A stretch of 42,468 bases of DNA. Origin: an uncultured delta proteobacterium (GTDB lineage Bacteria; Myxococcota_A; Polyangia; Polyangiales; Polyangiaceae). A program made the position numbers and the translations under genes. Location: positions 1-42,468 of the forward strand of contig CAIQDA010000494.1 in the NCBI GenBank assembly GCA_903870415.1. The letters are read 5' to 3'. A model generated the notes under the pieces. That model did not search any database. It worked only from the letters and a program-made list of their open reading frames with translations, and was not told the origin of the DNA. Below, piece by piece: positions 33,923-42,255 of this stretch (position 1 is its first letter; each line of letters begins with the position of its first letter).

Positions 33923-34084
33923 TCAGCCCTTCGAGATCTTGCCTTCTTTGTGCGGCTGGTGCGAATTGCACGCCGCGCAGTGCTTCTTGATCTCAAACTT
34001 TTCGGACATCGTGCGCTTGTTCTTCGTGGTCACGTAGTTCGCACGGCCACACTGCGCACAGGTGAGCTTGAAGGTATCGCGCAT
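33923..34084 (-). CDS. rpmG: 50S ribosomal protein L33
   Basis: 53 residues from ATG 34084. Two CxxC pairs (CAQCGR and CAACNSH), so the zinc-binding form; YVTTKNKR and KKHC are typical. It binds 23S rRNA near the E site. A near-consensus promoter (34123-34150) lies just upstream, fitting a highly expressed gene. The in-frame start at 34150 would include promoter DNA and is rejected. Confidence 0.97.
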   Translation of the reverse strand: MRDTFKLTCAQCGRANYVTTKNKRTMSEKFEIKKHCAACNSHQPHKEGKISKG

Positions 34085-34122
34085 GGGAATTCGCTCGTCG
34101 TTTGCGTGGAAAGGGGGGGCAA

Positions 34123-34150
34123 CCCTTAGTGAGTTGTGCCCGGGTGTCAA
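34123..34150 (-). promoter_or_regulatory. Promoter of rpmG
   Basis: TTGACA (34150-34145, perfect -35), 16-base spacer, TAAGGG (34128-34123). Predicted transcript start about 34116, giving a 32-base leader. Confidence 0.7.
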
Positions 34151-34158
34151 GGAAAAGT

Positions 34159-34190
34159 AAAAGCGCTCTTCGCTTATGAAGAGCGCTTTT
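34159..34190 (-). terminator. Terminator of the two-RRM gene
   Basis: A perfect 13-base inverted repeat, AAAAGCGCTCTTC (34159-34171) and GAAGAGCGCTTTT (34178-34190), with a 6-base loop. T-rich bases follow on the minus strand. It lies 50 bases after the RRM gene stop and just before the rpmG promoter; it could act on both strands. Confidence 0.85.
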
Positions 34191-34241
34191 CTTCTCGAGG
34201 CTTACCGAGAGCCTAGGTCACCTTGCGGCGACACGCTCGGA

Positions 34242-35198
34242 TTATTCGTCGTCCCAGTCTTCGTAGTCGCGTTGACGGCCGCTTCCGCCGCCACCACCAC
34301 TACCGGCACCACCGCGAGCTCCGGCACCGGCCGTGCGGACCGGCTTTCGGAATCCGTCGTCGCTGCCGCCAGGGGCGCCGCCACGTTTGCGGTCGTTCTT
34401 TCCAGGAGCACGTGGCGGAGCCGCGGCACCGAAGTCGCGTGGAGGACCGCCACCAAAGTCGCGCGGGGGACCGCCGCCAAAGTCGCGCGGAGGACCGCCA
34501 CCGAAATCGCGAGGAGGACCGCCGCCGAAGTCGCGTGGCGGACCGCCGAAGTCACCGCCCTCGCGGGCAGGTCGATCGCCCTTGGGGTGGGCGATGTTGA
34601 CGATGAGTCGTCGGCCGCGAAGCTCGGCATTGGCCAGCGTGTCTGCAGCGGTTTTCGCCGCCTCGCTCGACGCGAGGGTCACGAAGCCGAAGCCTCGTTT
34701 GCGACCGTCTGGGTCCATGGGCAGGTTGACGCGAACAACCGCGTTGTCCGTGACGCCGTTGACGAGGCTTGCGATTTCCTCTTGCGCGGCGTCGTACGGC
34801 AAGTTGCCGACGTAGAGCGTTCGGTCGGTTGGTGGCGGACCACCACGCATGGGCGCGTCACCCCGAGGCGGACCTCGGAAACCACCGCCCTCGCCACGAA
34901 AGCCTCCGCCACCTTCCCGAGGCCCATCGCCGCGAGGCGGATCGGCTTGGAAAGGGCGCACGCTGATGCTGCGACCTGCCTGGAGCGAGCCGTCAAGCGC
35001 CTCGCGGGCAACCTTCGCTTCTTCAGGCGAGCTCATCGTCACGAAGCCAAAGCCCCGCGGCCGGCCAGTAGTGCGATCCTTTGGGATGCTCACACTGACA
35101 ATTTGGCCACCGGTCGCCTCGAAAAGCTGCCTCAGCACGTCCTCAGATACGCTGTCTGGCAGCCCCGCCACGAACAGCTTCGCGTCATCACTCGCCAT
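34242..35198 (-). CDS. Tandem two-RRM RNA-binding protein with Gly/Arg-rich tail
   Basis: 318 residues from ATG 35198 (AAGG eight bases upstream). RRM1: RNP2 LFVAGL (8-13), RNP1 RGFGFVTM (48-55). RRM2: RNP2 LYVGNL (128-133), RNP1 RGFGFVTL (168-175). A Gly/Arg-rich linker (86-125) joins them and a Gly-rich tail (213-318) holds five PPRDF repeats and a final RQRDYEDWDDE. Most bacterial RRM proteins have one RRM; two plus RGG-like tails resembles eukaryotic hnRNP proteins. It may chaperone mRNA, for example in cold adaptation. The gene stands alone with its own promoter and terminator. The in-frame start at 35303 overlaps the promoter and is rejected. Confidence 0.93.
   Translation of the reverse strand: MASDDAKLFVAGLPDSVSEDVLRQLFEATGGQIVSVSIPKDRTTGRPRGFGFVTMSSPEEAKVAREALDGSLQAGRSISVRPFQADPPRGDGPREGGGGFRGEGGGFRGPPRGDAPMRGGPPPTDRTLYVGNLPYDAAQEEIASLVNGVTDNAVVRVNLPMDPDGRKRGFGFVTLASSEAAKTAADTLANAELRGRRLIVNIAHPKGDRPAREGGDFGGPPRDFGGGPPRDFGGGPPRDFGGGPPRDFGGGPPRDFGAAAPPRAPGKNDRKRGGAPGGSDDGFRKPVRTAGAGARGGAGSGGGGGSGRQRDYEDWDDE
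34431..34550 (-). repeat. 24-bp minisatellite coding GGGPPRDF units
   Basis: Five tandem 24-base units (eight codons each) with a few third-position differences lie in the tail of the two-RRM gene. The count could vary between strains without frameshift. Confidence 0.85.
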
Positions 35199-35275
35199 TA
35201 CTTGAACCTTGCACTCATTCTCGCCGCGTGGGGCGCCCTCGCCACGAGGACGGCAAACGGCATGCCTCTTTGCTG

Positions 35276-35303
35276 ACCTTATCGACGACAGGGCCGCGGT
35301 CAA
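35276..35303 (-). promoter_or_regulatory. Promoter of the two-RRM gene
   Basis: TTGACC (35303-35298), 16-base spacer, TAAGGT (35281-35276). Predicted leader about 70 bases to ATG 35198. The TTGAC-16-TAAGG design matches the rpmG promoter. Confidence 0.6.
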
Positions 35304-35318
35304 GCCCGGTGCACCGAT

Positions 35319-36863
35319 TCACGATGCGATCGGGAGGCGGATGCGGAAACGTGCGCCCCGTGGTTCGGCCGCATCGAGCCGAATCGTGCCGCGATGAGCC
35401 CGAACGACCTGCATGACAATGGCCAGACCGAGGCCCGTTCCCCGGCCGTTTCCCGTGCTCCCGCGGACGAATTTTTCGAAGACGCGGTGGCGCTCGGCCT
35501 CGGGAATTCCCTCGCCATCGTCGACGACGGTGATGACGACACCCGTAGCGTCGTGGTGCGCGGACACCGCGATGGTGCGGGCCTGTGCTGCGTACTTGAA
35601 AGCGTTGTCGACGAGGTTTGACACCGCGAGCGTGAGCGCGGTCGGGTCGTGCCGCACCGGCGGGAGGGGCCCTTCTATTTTCGCTTGGAGCACGATGCCT
35701 GTCGACATTGCTTGCGAACGGTGAGCTTCGACGCCTTCTGCGATTGCGTCCGACGGGTCGTCGACGATGAACTCGTTTGCTCGCGGTTCACGCTCGAGGC
35801 GTGCGAAGTCGAGAATGCGATCGAGGAGGCCTTCGAGGCGACGCGCTTCCGTGTGAATAATGCCTAGGTATTCGCGACGTTTCTCCGGCGACGGAACGCG
35901 GTCATCGTGAAGCATTTCGGAGAACATGCGCACGAGCGCCAACGGTGTTTTGAGTTCGTGACTCACGTTCGCAACGAACGAACTTTTGAGCTCTGATGCT
36001 CTCCACGCGCGGTCGGCTGCAAGCCCGACGGTGATGATGCCTGCGACGATCATCAACGAGGCTCCGATGACGAGCGCCATGTCGAGTCGACGGCGATGTG
36101 CGAAATCCGAGGCCAACTCTTCGTCAACGGCCGGTGCGAGTTGAAGGCGCCATCCGTAGATGGTCGTTGCAAAGCGCACGCTTACGGTGAAACGCGACGA
36201 GCGCAGAGGCGGTCCGAAGATGATGCGACCTTGTTCGTCGAGGACGTCCAGTCGATGGCTGCCTTGTGTAGGGTCTCCGTATGCCCTCGGAAATACGTCC
36301 TTCACGACGCGGCCTAGATCGTGCCAGGCCACAAACGTTCGACGATCACTGGCGCTCGACGCGCTCCGGTACGAAAGAAGAAAGCTCCTGTCGCCCTCGT
36401 TTCGGTGCACGTGGCGGAGCAGGTTCTCGCCCGGCGCGTCGTGTTCGAATGCGTTGCGAAAGCGTGCGACGACGAGGCGGCGAAATTCTTCGTCCTCCTC
36501 GATTGGTCCAAGGGAACGGCTTGCAAAGTCCACGACGTTGCCGAGATCGTCGAGGACGATAACGGCGCGTATCGTGGGCGTAATGCGCGCGGCCGTCGGG
36601 AGCCAACGGTCGGCGAGGCTTCGTCCCTCGTCGGACTCCGCAAGCGAGAACGCGGCATCGTCTTGCTCGAACAAGAGGCGGTCGACGCGGGATGCTTTGT
36701 CTTGCGCCAGTTCGTAGGTGGCCGCGAGAAGCGATTGTTCGCGCAGGCGATCGGCTTGCGCCAGGGACCGGAGCAGGTACGACGCGAGCACGACAACGGA
36801 GACGACGACCGCCGCCGCGATGGCCACCATGGCTTGACGCCGGCGCTTGGTCTCCCGCGACAT
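35319..36863 (-). CDS. Orphan membrane sensor histidine kinase
   Basis: 514 residues. Membrane helices at 11-32 and 261-283 frame a ~225-residue extracytoplasmic sensor domain. HisKA has the phosphorylated His302 in NVSHELKTPL. HATPase: N-box with N420 (NLVDNAFKYA), DDGEGIP (448-454) and GTGLGL (475-480), ending PRGARFRIRLP. No HAMP domain is obvious between helix 2 and HisKA. No response regulator or receiver domain lies in the window beside it, so its partner is elsewhere. The sensor domain is unrecognised. It is flanked by the GAF gene upstream (stop 57 bases away) and the RRM gene downstream. Confidence 0.93.
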   Translation of the reverse strand: MSRETKRRRQAMVAIAAAVVVSVVVLASYLLRSLAQADRLREQSLLAATYELAQDKASRVDRLLFEQDDAAFSLAESDEGRSLADRWLPTAARITPTIRAVIVLDDLGNVVDFASRSLGPIEEDEEFRRLVVARFRNAFEHDAPGENLLRHVHRNEGDRSFLLSYRSASSASDRRTFVAWHDLGRVVKDVFPRAYGDPTQGSHRLDVLDEQGRIIFGPPLRSSRFTVSVRFATTIYGWRLQLAPAVDEELASDFAHRRRLDMALVIGASLMIVAGIITVGLAADRAWRASELKSSFVANVSHELKTPLALVRMFSEMLHDDRVPSPEKRREYLGIIHTEARRLEGLLDRILDFARLEREPRANEFIVDDPSDAIAEGVEAHRSQAMSTGIVLQAKIEGPLPPVRHDPTALTLAVSNLVDNAFKYAAQARTIAVSAHHDATGVVITVVDDGEGIPEAERHRVFEKFVRGSTGNGRGTGLGLAIVMQVVRAHRGTIRLDAAEPRGARFRIRLPIAS

Positions 36864-36920
36864 GGTCCGGAGTCTGCCTTATTCGCCGCGGCGTTGGAGA
36901 CGATTCACTCGCGCGAACGC

Positions 36921-38171
36921 TTAGGTGCGGCGTGAGCGAACGTCGTCTTCGCGTACGACGAGGCCACGCGAAGCCGCGAAGGTCGCAAACTGTTCGGCGA
37001 GATACGCGAGCGCGTGCTCTTGCGACTCGGTGAACGGCTGACCTCCTGGCGGGTCAACGAGTTCGATGGCGCCGTACAGGCGTCCCCCGACCGATGCCGC
37101 GGCAATGAGCGCGTGCTTCGCCGTTCGTCCCAAGTTCAACGCGTGCGCGCAGGCCTCGCCACTTACGCGCAATGCACCACGGCGCTGGACGATTCGCGAC
37201 AGGAGCGGATCGGTCGCTGCAAACCGATCGCCAAACACCGTTGATGCGTGGTCGCCGGAGCCGCTTGCGATGATCCATCCACGGTTGTTGATGTCGTGGA
37301 AGAAGATGAACGCGCCGGCGCAGGGAATGTTGCGGAACGCGATGTCACAGAGGAGGTCCGCGCCGTCCACGACGGTCGGTGCAAAGTGCACGTCGTGGAC
37401 CGAGTCGAAGATCGAGCCGATGAGGTCAACGCTCGATGCAATGCTCGGACGCGGGGGCGGGACGACAGCCCCAACAAGCGCCACGTCGACCGGTGTTTGG
37501 ACGCCCACGAACGCGCTCGCGTGAGGGGTCACCGGTGCGGGATCGGCGACCGGCGCCGAAGGCACGTGATGCGCGTCGATCGCGGCGGCCACGACGGATT
37601 CTTCAGGCGGAAGAATCTCGATGCGGCCCGACCACGATCGGAATTCGACGTAAGCCACCGGCTCGACATCGTCCGACGCCGGGGCTTCGGAGAACGCGAA
37701 GAGGCGCAGCATCCATCGTGGATGGACTGGCGCGTCCGGTCCTCGAAACGTTCGCCACGCCGCGAGGCGCAGTTTGATCCACGTGTGCGCCACGTCGAGA
37801 CCGGAGAGGCGCGACGCGACCAGCACTTCTTCGAGGTAGTCGAACGGCTGCTCGGGCGAGGCCGCGACATCGGCGCGCAACTCGCACACGATGTCTGCTG
37901 GAGCCGCGGGCGCGCGCGGGGCTGCGGGCGACGGGGCGGCCTTCGCCGCGGTGCTTTCGACGATGAAGAGTCGACCGAGGGAACGGTCCACCACACGCCA
38001 GAGGTCATCGCGCACTTCGACCGAGAGTTCGCGCGGGTCCGGCGGCGGAAAACCCAGAAGCTCCCGTGCGGTTCGCAGCGCAACAACCCAGCTCGGGGCT
38101 TCGACATCAATCGGCGTTGAGTCGGTCGGGGCGGCGCCCGGAAGCGCTTCAACGGTCACACGCCAAGGCAT
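36921..38171 (-). CDS. GAF-domain protein
   Basis: 416 residues from ATG 38171. Residues 1-130 have an unrecognised N-terminal part and a Pro/Ala linker (75-100). Residues 110-200 hold a beta-rich segment with WMLRLFAFSE and EFRSWSGRIEILPP. Residues about 246-403 form a GAF domain: ADLLCDIAFRNIPCAGAFIFFHDINNRGWIIASGSGDH, then RVSGEAC and AAASVGGRLYGAIELVDPPGGQPFTESQEHALAYLAEQFA. GAF domains bind small ligands or chromophores, often feeding kinases; the histidine kinase gene lies just downstream. The reading frame extends upstream into the LolC/E gene but lacks GAF resemblance there. No clear ribosome site at normal distance; a promoter-like pair ends six bases before the ATG. Confidence 0.8.
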   Translation of the reverse strand: MPWRVTVEALPGAAPTDSTPIDVEAPSWVVALRTARELLGFPPPDPRELSVEVRDDLWRVVDRSLGRLFIVESTAAKAAPSPAAPRAPAAPADIVCELRADVAASPEQPFDYLEEVLVASRLSGLDVAHTWIKLRLAAWRTFRGPDAPVHPRWMLRLFAFSEAPASDDVEPVAYVEFRSWSGRIEILPPEESVVAAAIDAHHVPSAPVADPAPVTPHASAFVGVQTPVDVALVGAVVPPPRPSIASSVDLIGSIFDSVHDVHFAPTVVDGADLLCDIAFRNIPCAGAFIFFHDINNRGWIIASGSGDHASTVFGDRFAATDPLLSRIVQRRGALRVSGEACAHALNLGRTAKHALIAAASVGGRLYGAIELVDPPGGQPFTESQEHALAYLAEQFATFAASRGLVVREDDVRSRRT

Positions 38172-38232
38172 GCTCTGCGGGTACTCCCGAAGCCCTTGGC
38201 AGGTCAAGGCACGACCGCCTGCGCGAACTCGT

Positions 38233-39729
38233 TCAGCCGCGAGGACGCAAACCTTCCGCGGGGACGGTTCGTGCCGCGTGGCGAGCAGGGATAACGGCGG
38301 CGACGAGGGACAGGCCGATCGAGAACGCGGCGATGGCGATCCACTCGGATGCGCGCACGCGGACGGGGAGTTGCGAGATGAAGTAAACCTTCGCGTCGAG
38401 ATCGATGGGAATGCGCGTGAGAAGCGCGACGCCGGCGGCCCCGAGCGCCATGCCAATCGACGTGCCGACCGTTCCGATTGCGAGCCCCTGCCACAAGAAG
38501 ATGCGGACGATGTCCGACTCGGGGGCGCCGATGGCTTTGAGCAGCGCGATCTCTTTTTGCTTGTCGAGGACGATCATGACGAGCGTCGCGACCACGGTGA
38601 AGGCTGCCACGATGAGGATGAGTCCGAGCACCACGGTGACGCCGATGCGCTGCACGACAAGGGCCGTGAAGAGGCCGCGGTTCAGGTCCATCCAGTCGAG
38701 CACATGGTAGACGCCGTCGCGAAGTTCGTCCTCGATGGCGTGGACGACCTCCTTCGACTTGTCGATGTCCTCGATGCGCGTCTCGATTCCTGTGACGCTG
38801 TCGCCGTATTCGTAAAAAGCCTGCGCTTCGTAGAGGTCCGCATACGCGAGCTTCGAGTCGTATTGATCGAAACCAGCCTCGAACAAGGCGATGACACGAA
38901 AGCGTTTGGCGACAGGGGGTTTGGCCACGCCGCCGATGCTCAGGCCGATGGTCGGTGACGTCACAAGTAGGCAGCTGCCCACCGCAGCGTCGAGTTGACG
39001 CGCGAGGGCGCGGCCGATCGCGATGGACGGAAGCTTGAGCAGGCCCTCTCCGCGACACGGGTCGGCGTCGAGCTCGGGAGGAAGAACGTCGTCGTCGGGA
39101 AGGGCGCTCGCGAAGCCGCCTTTGGGCGTGGCGTCGACGCGTGGCGAGGGCAACTCGTCCGAGGGCGCGACCGCTTGCGAACCTGCGTGTGACTTGGCGA
39201 CAGCGGATTCCATCGCGTCGAGAAGGGCACTTCGACGGCCTCCGCCCACGGGCTCGGACGATCCAAGTTCGAGGCGCGGTGTCGCCTTTGGAGGCGCGGC
39301 ATTCGCTTGGCGCAGGTCGACGAGACTCCCCTCAACGACGGTGCGCGGAAGTTCGAGGACGAGGTTCGACCGCTCCGGATCGATGCCTTTGAGAAGCACA
39401 CCTGTGGCCGTGTGGCCGCCGTGGGAGACCATCGTCGGGTTGATGACGAAGGGGGCTGCCGCGACGACGCCAGCAATGGCCTCGACGCGCTTCATGACCT
39501 CGCGGTATTCCCGAAAATCGATTGAGTATTTCAGGACAAGTACGTGAGCGTTTACGCCGAGAATTTTGTCGCGAAATTGGCTTTGAAAACCGCCGCTCAC
39601 CGAGACCGCGAGGCAGAGCGCTGCGACGCCAAGCGCAACGCCGGCTGTCGCGAAGGTCGTGCCCAGCGACACGAACGAACGCTTGCGGGACCCGAGGTAC
39701 CGAAGGGCAAACTGGCGCACGTAACTCAT
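38233..39729 (-). CDS. LolC/LolE-type lipoprotein-releasing permease with ~90-residue insert
   Basis: 498 residues, about 85 longer than usual. Membrane helix near 23-45, large periplasmic domain, then three helices in the FtsX region (about 355-480) with VIVLDKQKEIALLKAIGAPESDIVRIFLWQG and PARHAARTVPAEGLRPRG. This is the layout of LolC/LolE, which hand lipoproteins from the inner membrane to LolA using the LolD ATPase. No LolD gene is adjacent here. The insert at about 140-230 is Pro/Asp/Ala-rich (PKATPRLELG to DADPCRGEG) and looks disordered. Several lipoproteins encoded in this window could be its cargo. Confidence 0.92.
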   Translation of the reverse strand: MSYVRQFALRYLGSRKRSFVSLGTTFATAGVALGVAALCLAVSVSGGFQSQFRDKILGVNAHVLVLKYSIDFREYREVMKRVEAIAGVVAAAPFVINPTMVSHGGHTATGVLLKGIDPERSNLVLELPRTVVEGSLVDLRQANAAPPKATPRLELGSSEPVGGGRRSALLDAMESAVAKSHAGSQAVAPSDELPSPRVDATPKGGFASALPDDDVLPPELDADPCRGEGLLKLPSIAIGRALARQLDAAVGSCLLVTSPTIGLSIGGVAKPPVAKRFRVIALFEAGFDQYDSKLAYADLYEAQAFYEYGDSVTGIETRIEDIDKSKEVVHAIEDELRDGVYHVLDWMDLNRGLFTALVVQRIGVTVVLGLILIVAAFTVVATLVMIVLDKQKEIALLKAIGAPESDIVRIFLWQGLAIGTVGTSIGMALGAAGVALLTRIPIDLDAKVYFISQLPVRVRASEWIAIAAFSIGLSLVAAVIPARHAARTVPAEGLRPRG

Positions 39730-39775
39730 CGCATTCGGGCGCGTAGCATGGCCGCGAGGACGAAAGGACCCGGCG

Positions 39776-41701
39776 TCAGCGCTTTCCCTTGGTGCCGGCG
39801 CCTACAAAGCGATCGCCCTGCCAATCGAAACGAAGCTTCGCGATGCCGCCCCAAGGAAGAAGCAGCGGCTCACTCGCGCCGCCTGGTTTTTCCTGCGCCC
39901 ACCCGTAGGTCGCCTCGGTCCAGCCTTTCGCCGTGCCTGGCGTCAGTTCGATGCTCTTTGGCGTGAAGCGAACGGTGCTCTCGACGCGGGATTCGCCAAC
40001 CTGACGAGCGACCTCTGCGGAGAACACGCGCGCGAGTGTTCCTGTGCCGTAGGCGAAGACGAGGAGGTGTTCAGAGCGCACCGGGTCCACTTGTCCGTCC
40101 GCTCGCACCTCACGGGCCACACGCACCACCACGTCGTCGTCGCCGTCGCCTGTGACGTCGCGCGTGTCGATCGACAGCACGTCGTCGCCCTTTGCAGCAG
40201 GAAGCGTGAGTCGCACAAAGAGGCGTCCGCCACCGATTGCGGCACCGTGGAGCACGAGGTCCGTGTCGATCTGCGTGAGCGCAGCTTCTCCTCCTCGGAC
40301 GAGCTTGAGCTTCACCGATCGCACGGGCACCGTCGACGCGGGGAGGCGACGCTCGGCCAGGTACTGCTCGAGGGGCGAGCGAGGCTCGGACGGATGTTCG
40401 ATGCGATCGGCACGCGTTGCCGAAGGCCGCTTGGACTCGGGGTTTTCCTCGGGTTTCACCTTGCGAGGAACAATACGTTCCACGCGAAAAGCGTGGTTGT
40501 CGAAGCGGTAAATGACCCGTTCGGTCGGCCCCCAAGGAAGGAGTGGCGGGCGCTGATCGGACGGCACCGCGTACTCGTCGCCGTCGAGATCGAACGGGGC
40601 CGCGGGTTCGCTCGAGACCTCGATGTCGCGCTCGTGACCGATGCGAAGGCGGTTCACGATGCGCGTCGGCGCCTCACCCATCGCCACCGTTTGAGCGAAG
40701 ACCATCGTCGGATTTTCGCCCGAGAGAAAGCTCTCGATCTCGACCCACTCGCGGTTTCCTTGGCGCAGCGTCAGGATGACATCGGACTTCGCGCGACCGG
40801 TGATGGGCCTGACGTCGATCGACACGACCTCCGTGCTGTCACCGAGCTCGCGGTAAAAGAAGCGCTCGCCGCCGCCGTACGCGCTGCCCACGATGGCGAG
40901 AATGCCCGGATAGACGAGGAGAAGCTCTTTTGCGTCATCGCCGCACAAGTCGGCCACGCGCGTGTGAAGCGCATCTTCGGGAAGCAGCCGCGCGCGCAAG
41001 AGGTCGTCGCGAAGCGCTCGCTCCGGCTCCGTAAGCACCGGCACGCGCGGCGTGGCCGAGGTGGAAGGAGAGGCCTTTTTCGCCTTCGCCCCTTTGGCGA
41101 CGGATGTGGTCGCAGGCAGCGATTTGCCGGCGTCTATGCTCACCGAGAGGCCGACGCGCGTGCGTTCTCCCTCGGGAAAAAGGACCCACGGAATGCGCAC
41201 TTCGATTCCGTCGTTCTCTTCCGTGTCCACGACCACGACGCCCTCGAGCGCTTTGCCTTCGTCGTCGACCGCACGCGTGGCTTTGTCATCGCCAGAACCA
41301 TGTGCAAACTGCACGCTTCGAACGACAGCGACTCCGCGCTCGTCCGGAAAGGCGATGTTCAAGCGGTGCGCCTCTCCCGGTTCCCAGCGGAAAAAAGCGT
41401 TCAGCGCCTCGTCGTCGTACGTGAACGCAGCCTTGGTTCCGCCGCCCAGGTCCTCAAGACGCAGCCCGCCATCGAGGCGGCCATCGATCTTGGCTTCTCG
41501 CGACTTCGTGCGCTTTGCGACAACGCTCGTTGACGCCGGGGCGAGACCCGCGTCTCGGCGTTTCATGCGCTCTGCAAGCATCGCCTCGCCAATGCGCGGA
41601 TCGGACGGTGCCTTCGCGCGGGGCACGCCACGAGTTGCTCCAGCGCAAGACGCAAGGCCCGCAAGGAGAAGCAGGGGGAGAAGGGCGTGGGGGCGCACCA
41701 T
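39776..41701 (-). CDS. Large lipoprotein with FG-GAP/VCBS-like motifs
   Basis: 641 residues from ATG 41701. Lipoprotein signal with lipobox L-A-S-C (C19). Residues 60-215 include a carbohydrate-binding-like beta domain (AKIDGRLDGGL, FFRWEPGEAHRLNIAFPDERG and GIEVRIPWVLFPEGERTRVGLS). Residues 250-641 contain repeated blade-like units with Asp-rich loops such as DLCGDDAKELLLVYPG, VDVRPITGRAKSDVILTL and DTRDVTGDGDDDVVVRV, like FG-GAP/VCBS repeats of beta propellers. Probably an outer-membrane surface or periplasmic binding protein. A TACGCT hexamer lies exactly six bases before the ATG with no ribosome site. It follows the YbjN-like gene by 67 bases. Confidence 0.8.
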   Translation of the reverse strand: MVRPHALLPLLLLAGLASCAGATRGVPRAKAPSDPRIGEAMLAERMKRRDAGLAPASTSVVAKRTKSREAKIDGRLDGGLRLEDLGGGTKAAFTYDDEALNAFFRWEPGEAHRLNIAFPDERGVAVVRSVQFAHGSGDDKATRAVDDEGKALEGVVVVDTEENDGIEVRIPWVLFPEGERTRVGLSVSIDAGKSLPATTSVAKGAKAKKASPSTSATPRVPVLTEPERALRDDLLRARLLPEDALHTRVADLCGDDAKELLLVYPGILAIVGSAYGGGERFFYRELGDSTEVVSIDVRPITGRAKSDVILTLRQGNREWVEIESFLSGENPTMVFAQTVAMGEAPTRIVNRLRIGHERDIEVSSEPAAPFDLDGDEYAVPSDQRPPLLPWGPTERVIYRFDNHAFRVERIVPRKVKPEENPESKRPSATRADRIEHPSEPRSPLEQYLAERRLPASTVPVRSVKLKLVRGGEAALTQIDTDLVLHGAAIGGGRLFVRLTLPAAKGDDVLSIDTRDVTGDGDDDVVVRVAREVRADGQVDPVRSEHLLVFAYGTGTLARVFSAEVARQVGESRVESTVRFTPKSIELTPGTAKGWTEATYGWAQEKPGGASEPLLLPWGGIAKLRFDWQGDRFVGAGTKGKR

Positions 41702-41768
41702 CAGCGGAGCGTAATGAAGAAGTCGACCGGAGGGGAAGAAGCAGGCATGCGTGCGAGGCTCGGGCGTT

Positions 41769-42134
41769 TCAGGCGAGCGCCTCGTCGCGCATGAGGTCCA
41801 TCTCCGCGAGAGCAGAACCAAGTTCGCCTTCTTCGAGTCGGTCGAGGTTCAGCGATGCTTCGAGGACGAGGTCGTCTCCTCGAATTCCGAACGATGAGGT
41901 CACGAGTGCTTGCGCGTTCAAGATGAGGAGCCGGCGGAGCAGCGGTGCTTCGGCTCCCGCGGAAGCGCCAACGCGAAGGCGCAAGGTCGCGAGCGGATCC
42001 TCGACGCAGAGCGTGATCGGTTCAAGGTGCGGCTCCGAGCCTGCCACGAGAAACGCGTGCGGATCGCGAGGGTGCGGAACGGACGCCCGTCCGAGCCTTT
42101 GGAGCATTGCCTCGACGTCTCGCTTGGTGACCAT
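41769..42134 (-). CDS. YbjN/CesT-like small protein
   Basis: 121 residues from ATG 42134. An N-terminal helix (VTKRDVEAMLQRLG), beta strands (HAFLVAGSEPHLEPITLCVEDPLATLRLRVG), a helix PLLRRLLILNAQALVTSSFGI, strands DLVLEASLNLDRLE, and a final helix. This order matches the YbjN or type III secretion chaperone (CesT-like) superfamily. No secretion genes are near. The divergent neighbour is a serine/threonine kinase. A TACGCT hexamer is six bases before the ATG, as in the next gene downstream. The alternative is a small chaperone-like protein for the following lipoprotein, which is speculation. Confidence 0.65.
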   Translation of the reverse strand: MVTKRDVEAMLQRLGRASVPHPRDPHAFLVAGSEPHLEPITLCVEDPLATLRLRVGASAGAEAPLLRRLLILNAQALVTSSFGIRGDDLVLEASLNLDRLEEGELGSALAEMDLMRDEALA

Positions 42135-42255
42135 CGCGTGAGCGTACGTTCGGCGATGCCGCGGCAGCGCAAAAATCGTCGTTGGTGTGGGCACACGAAG
42201 TTCGAAAGCGTGCGGGATGATTTCACCTCCTGCGATCCGCGGTACGTTGCGTCGC

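Noticed and set aside
40067-41533. Long plus-strand reading frame opposite the large lipoprotein
   Set aside because: The lipoprotein frame has a signal, lipobox and repeated motifs; the opposite frame has none.
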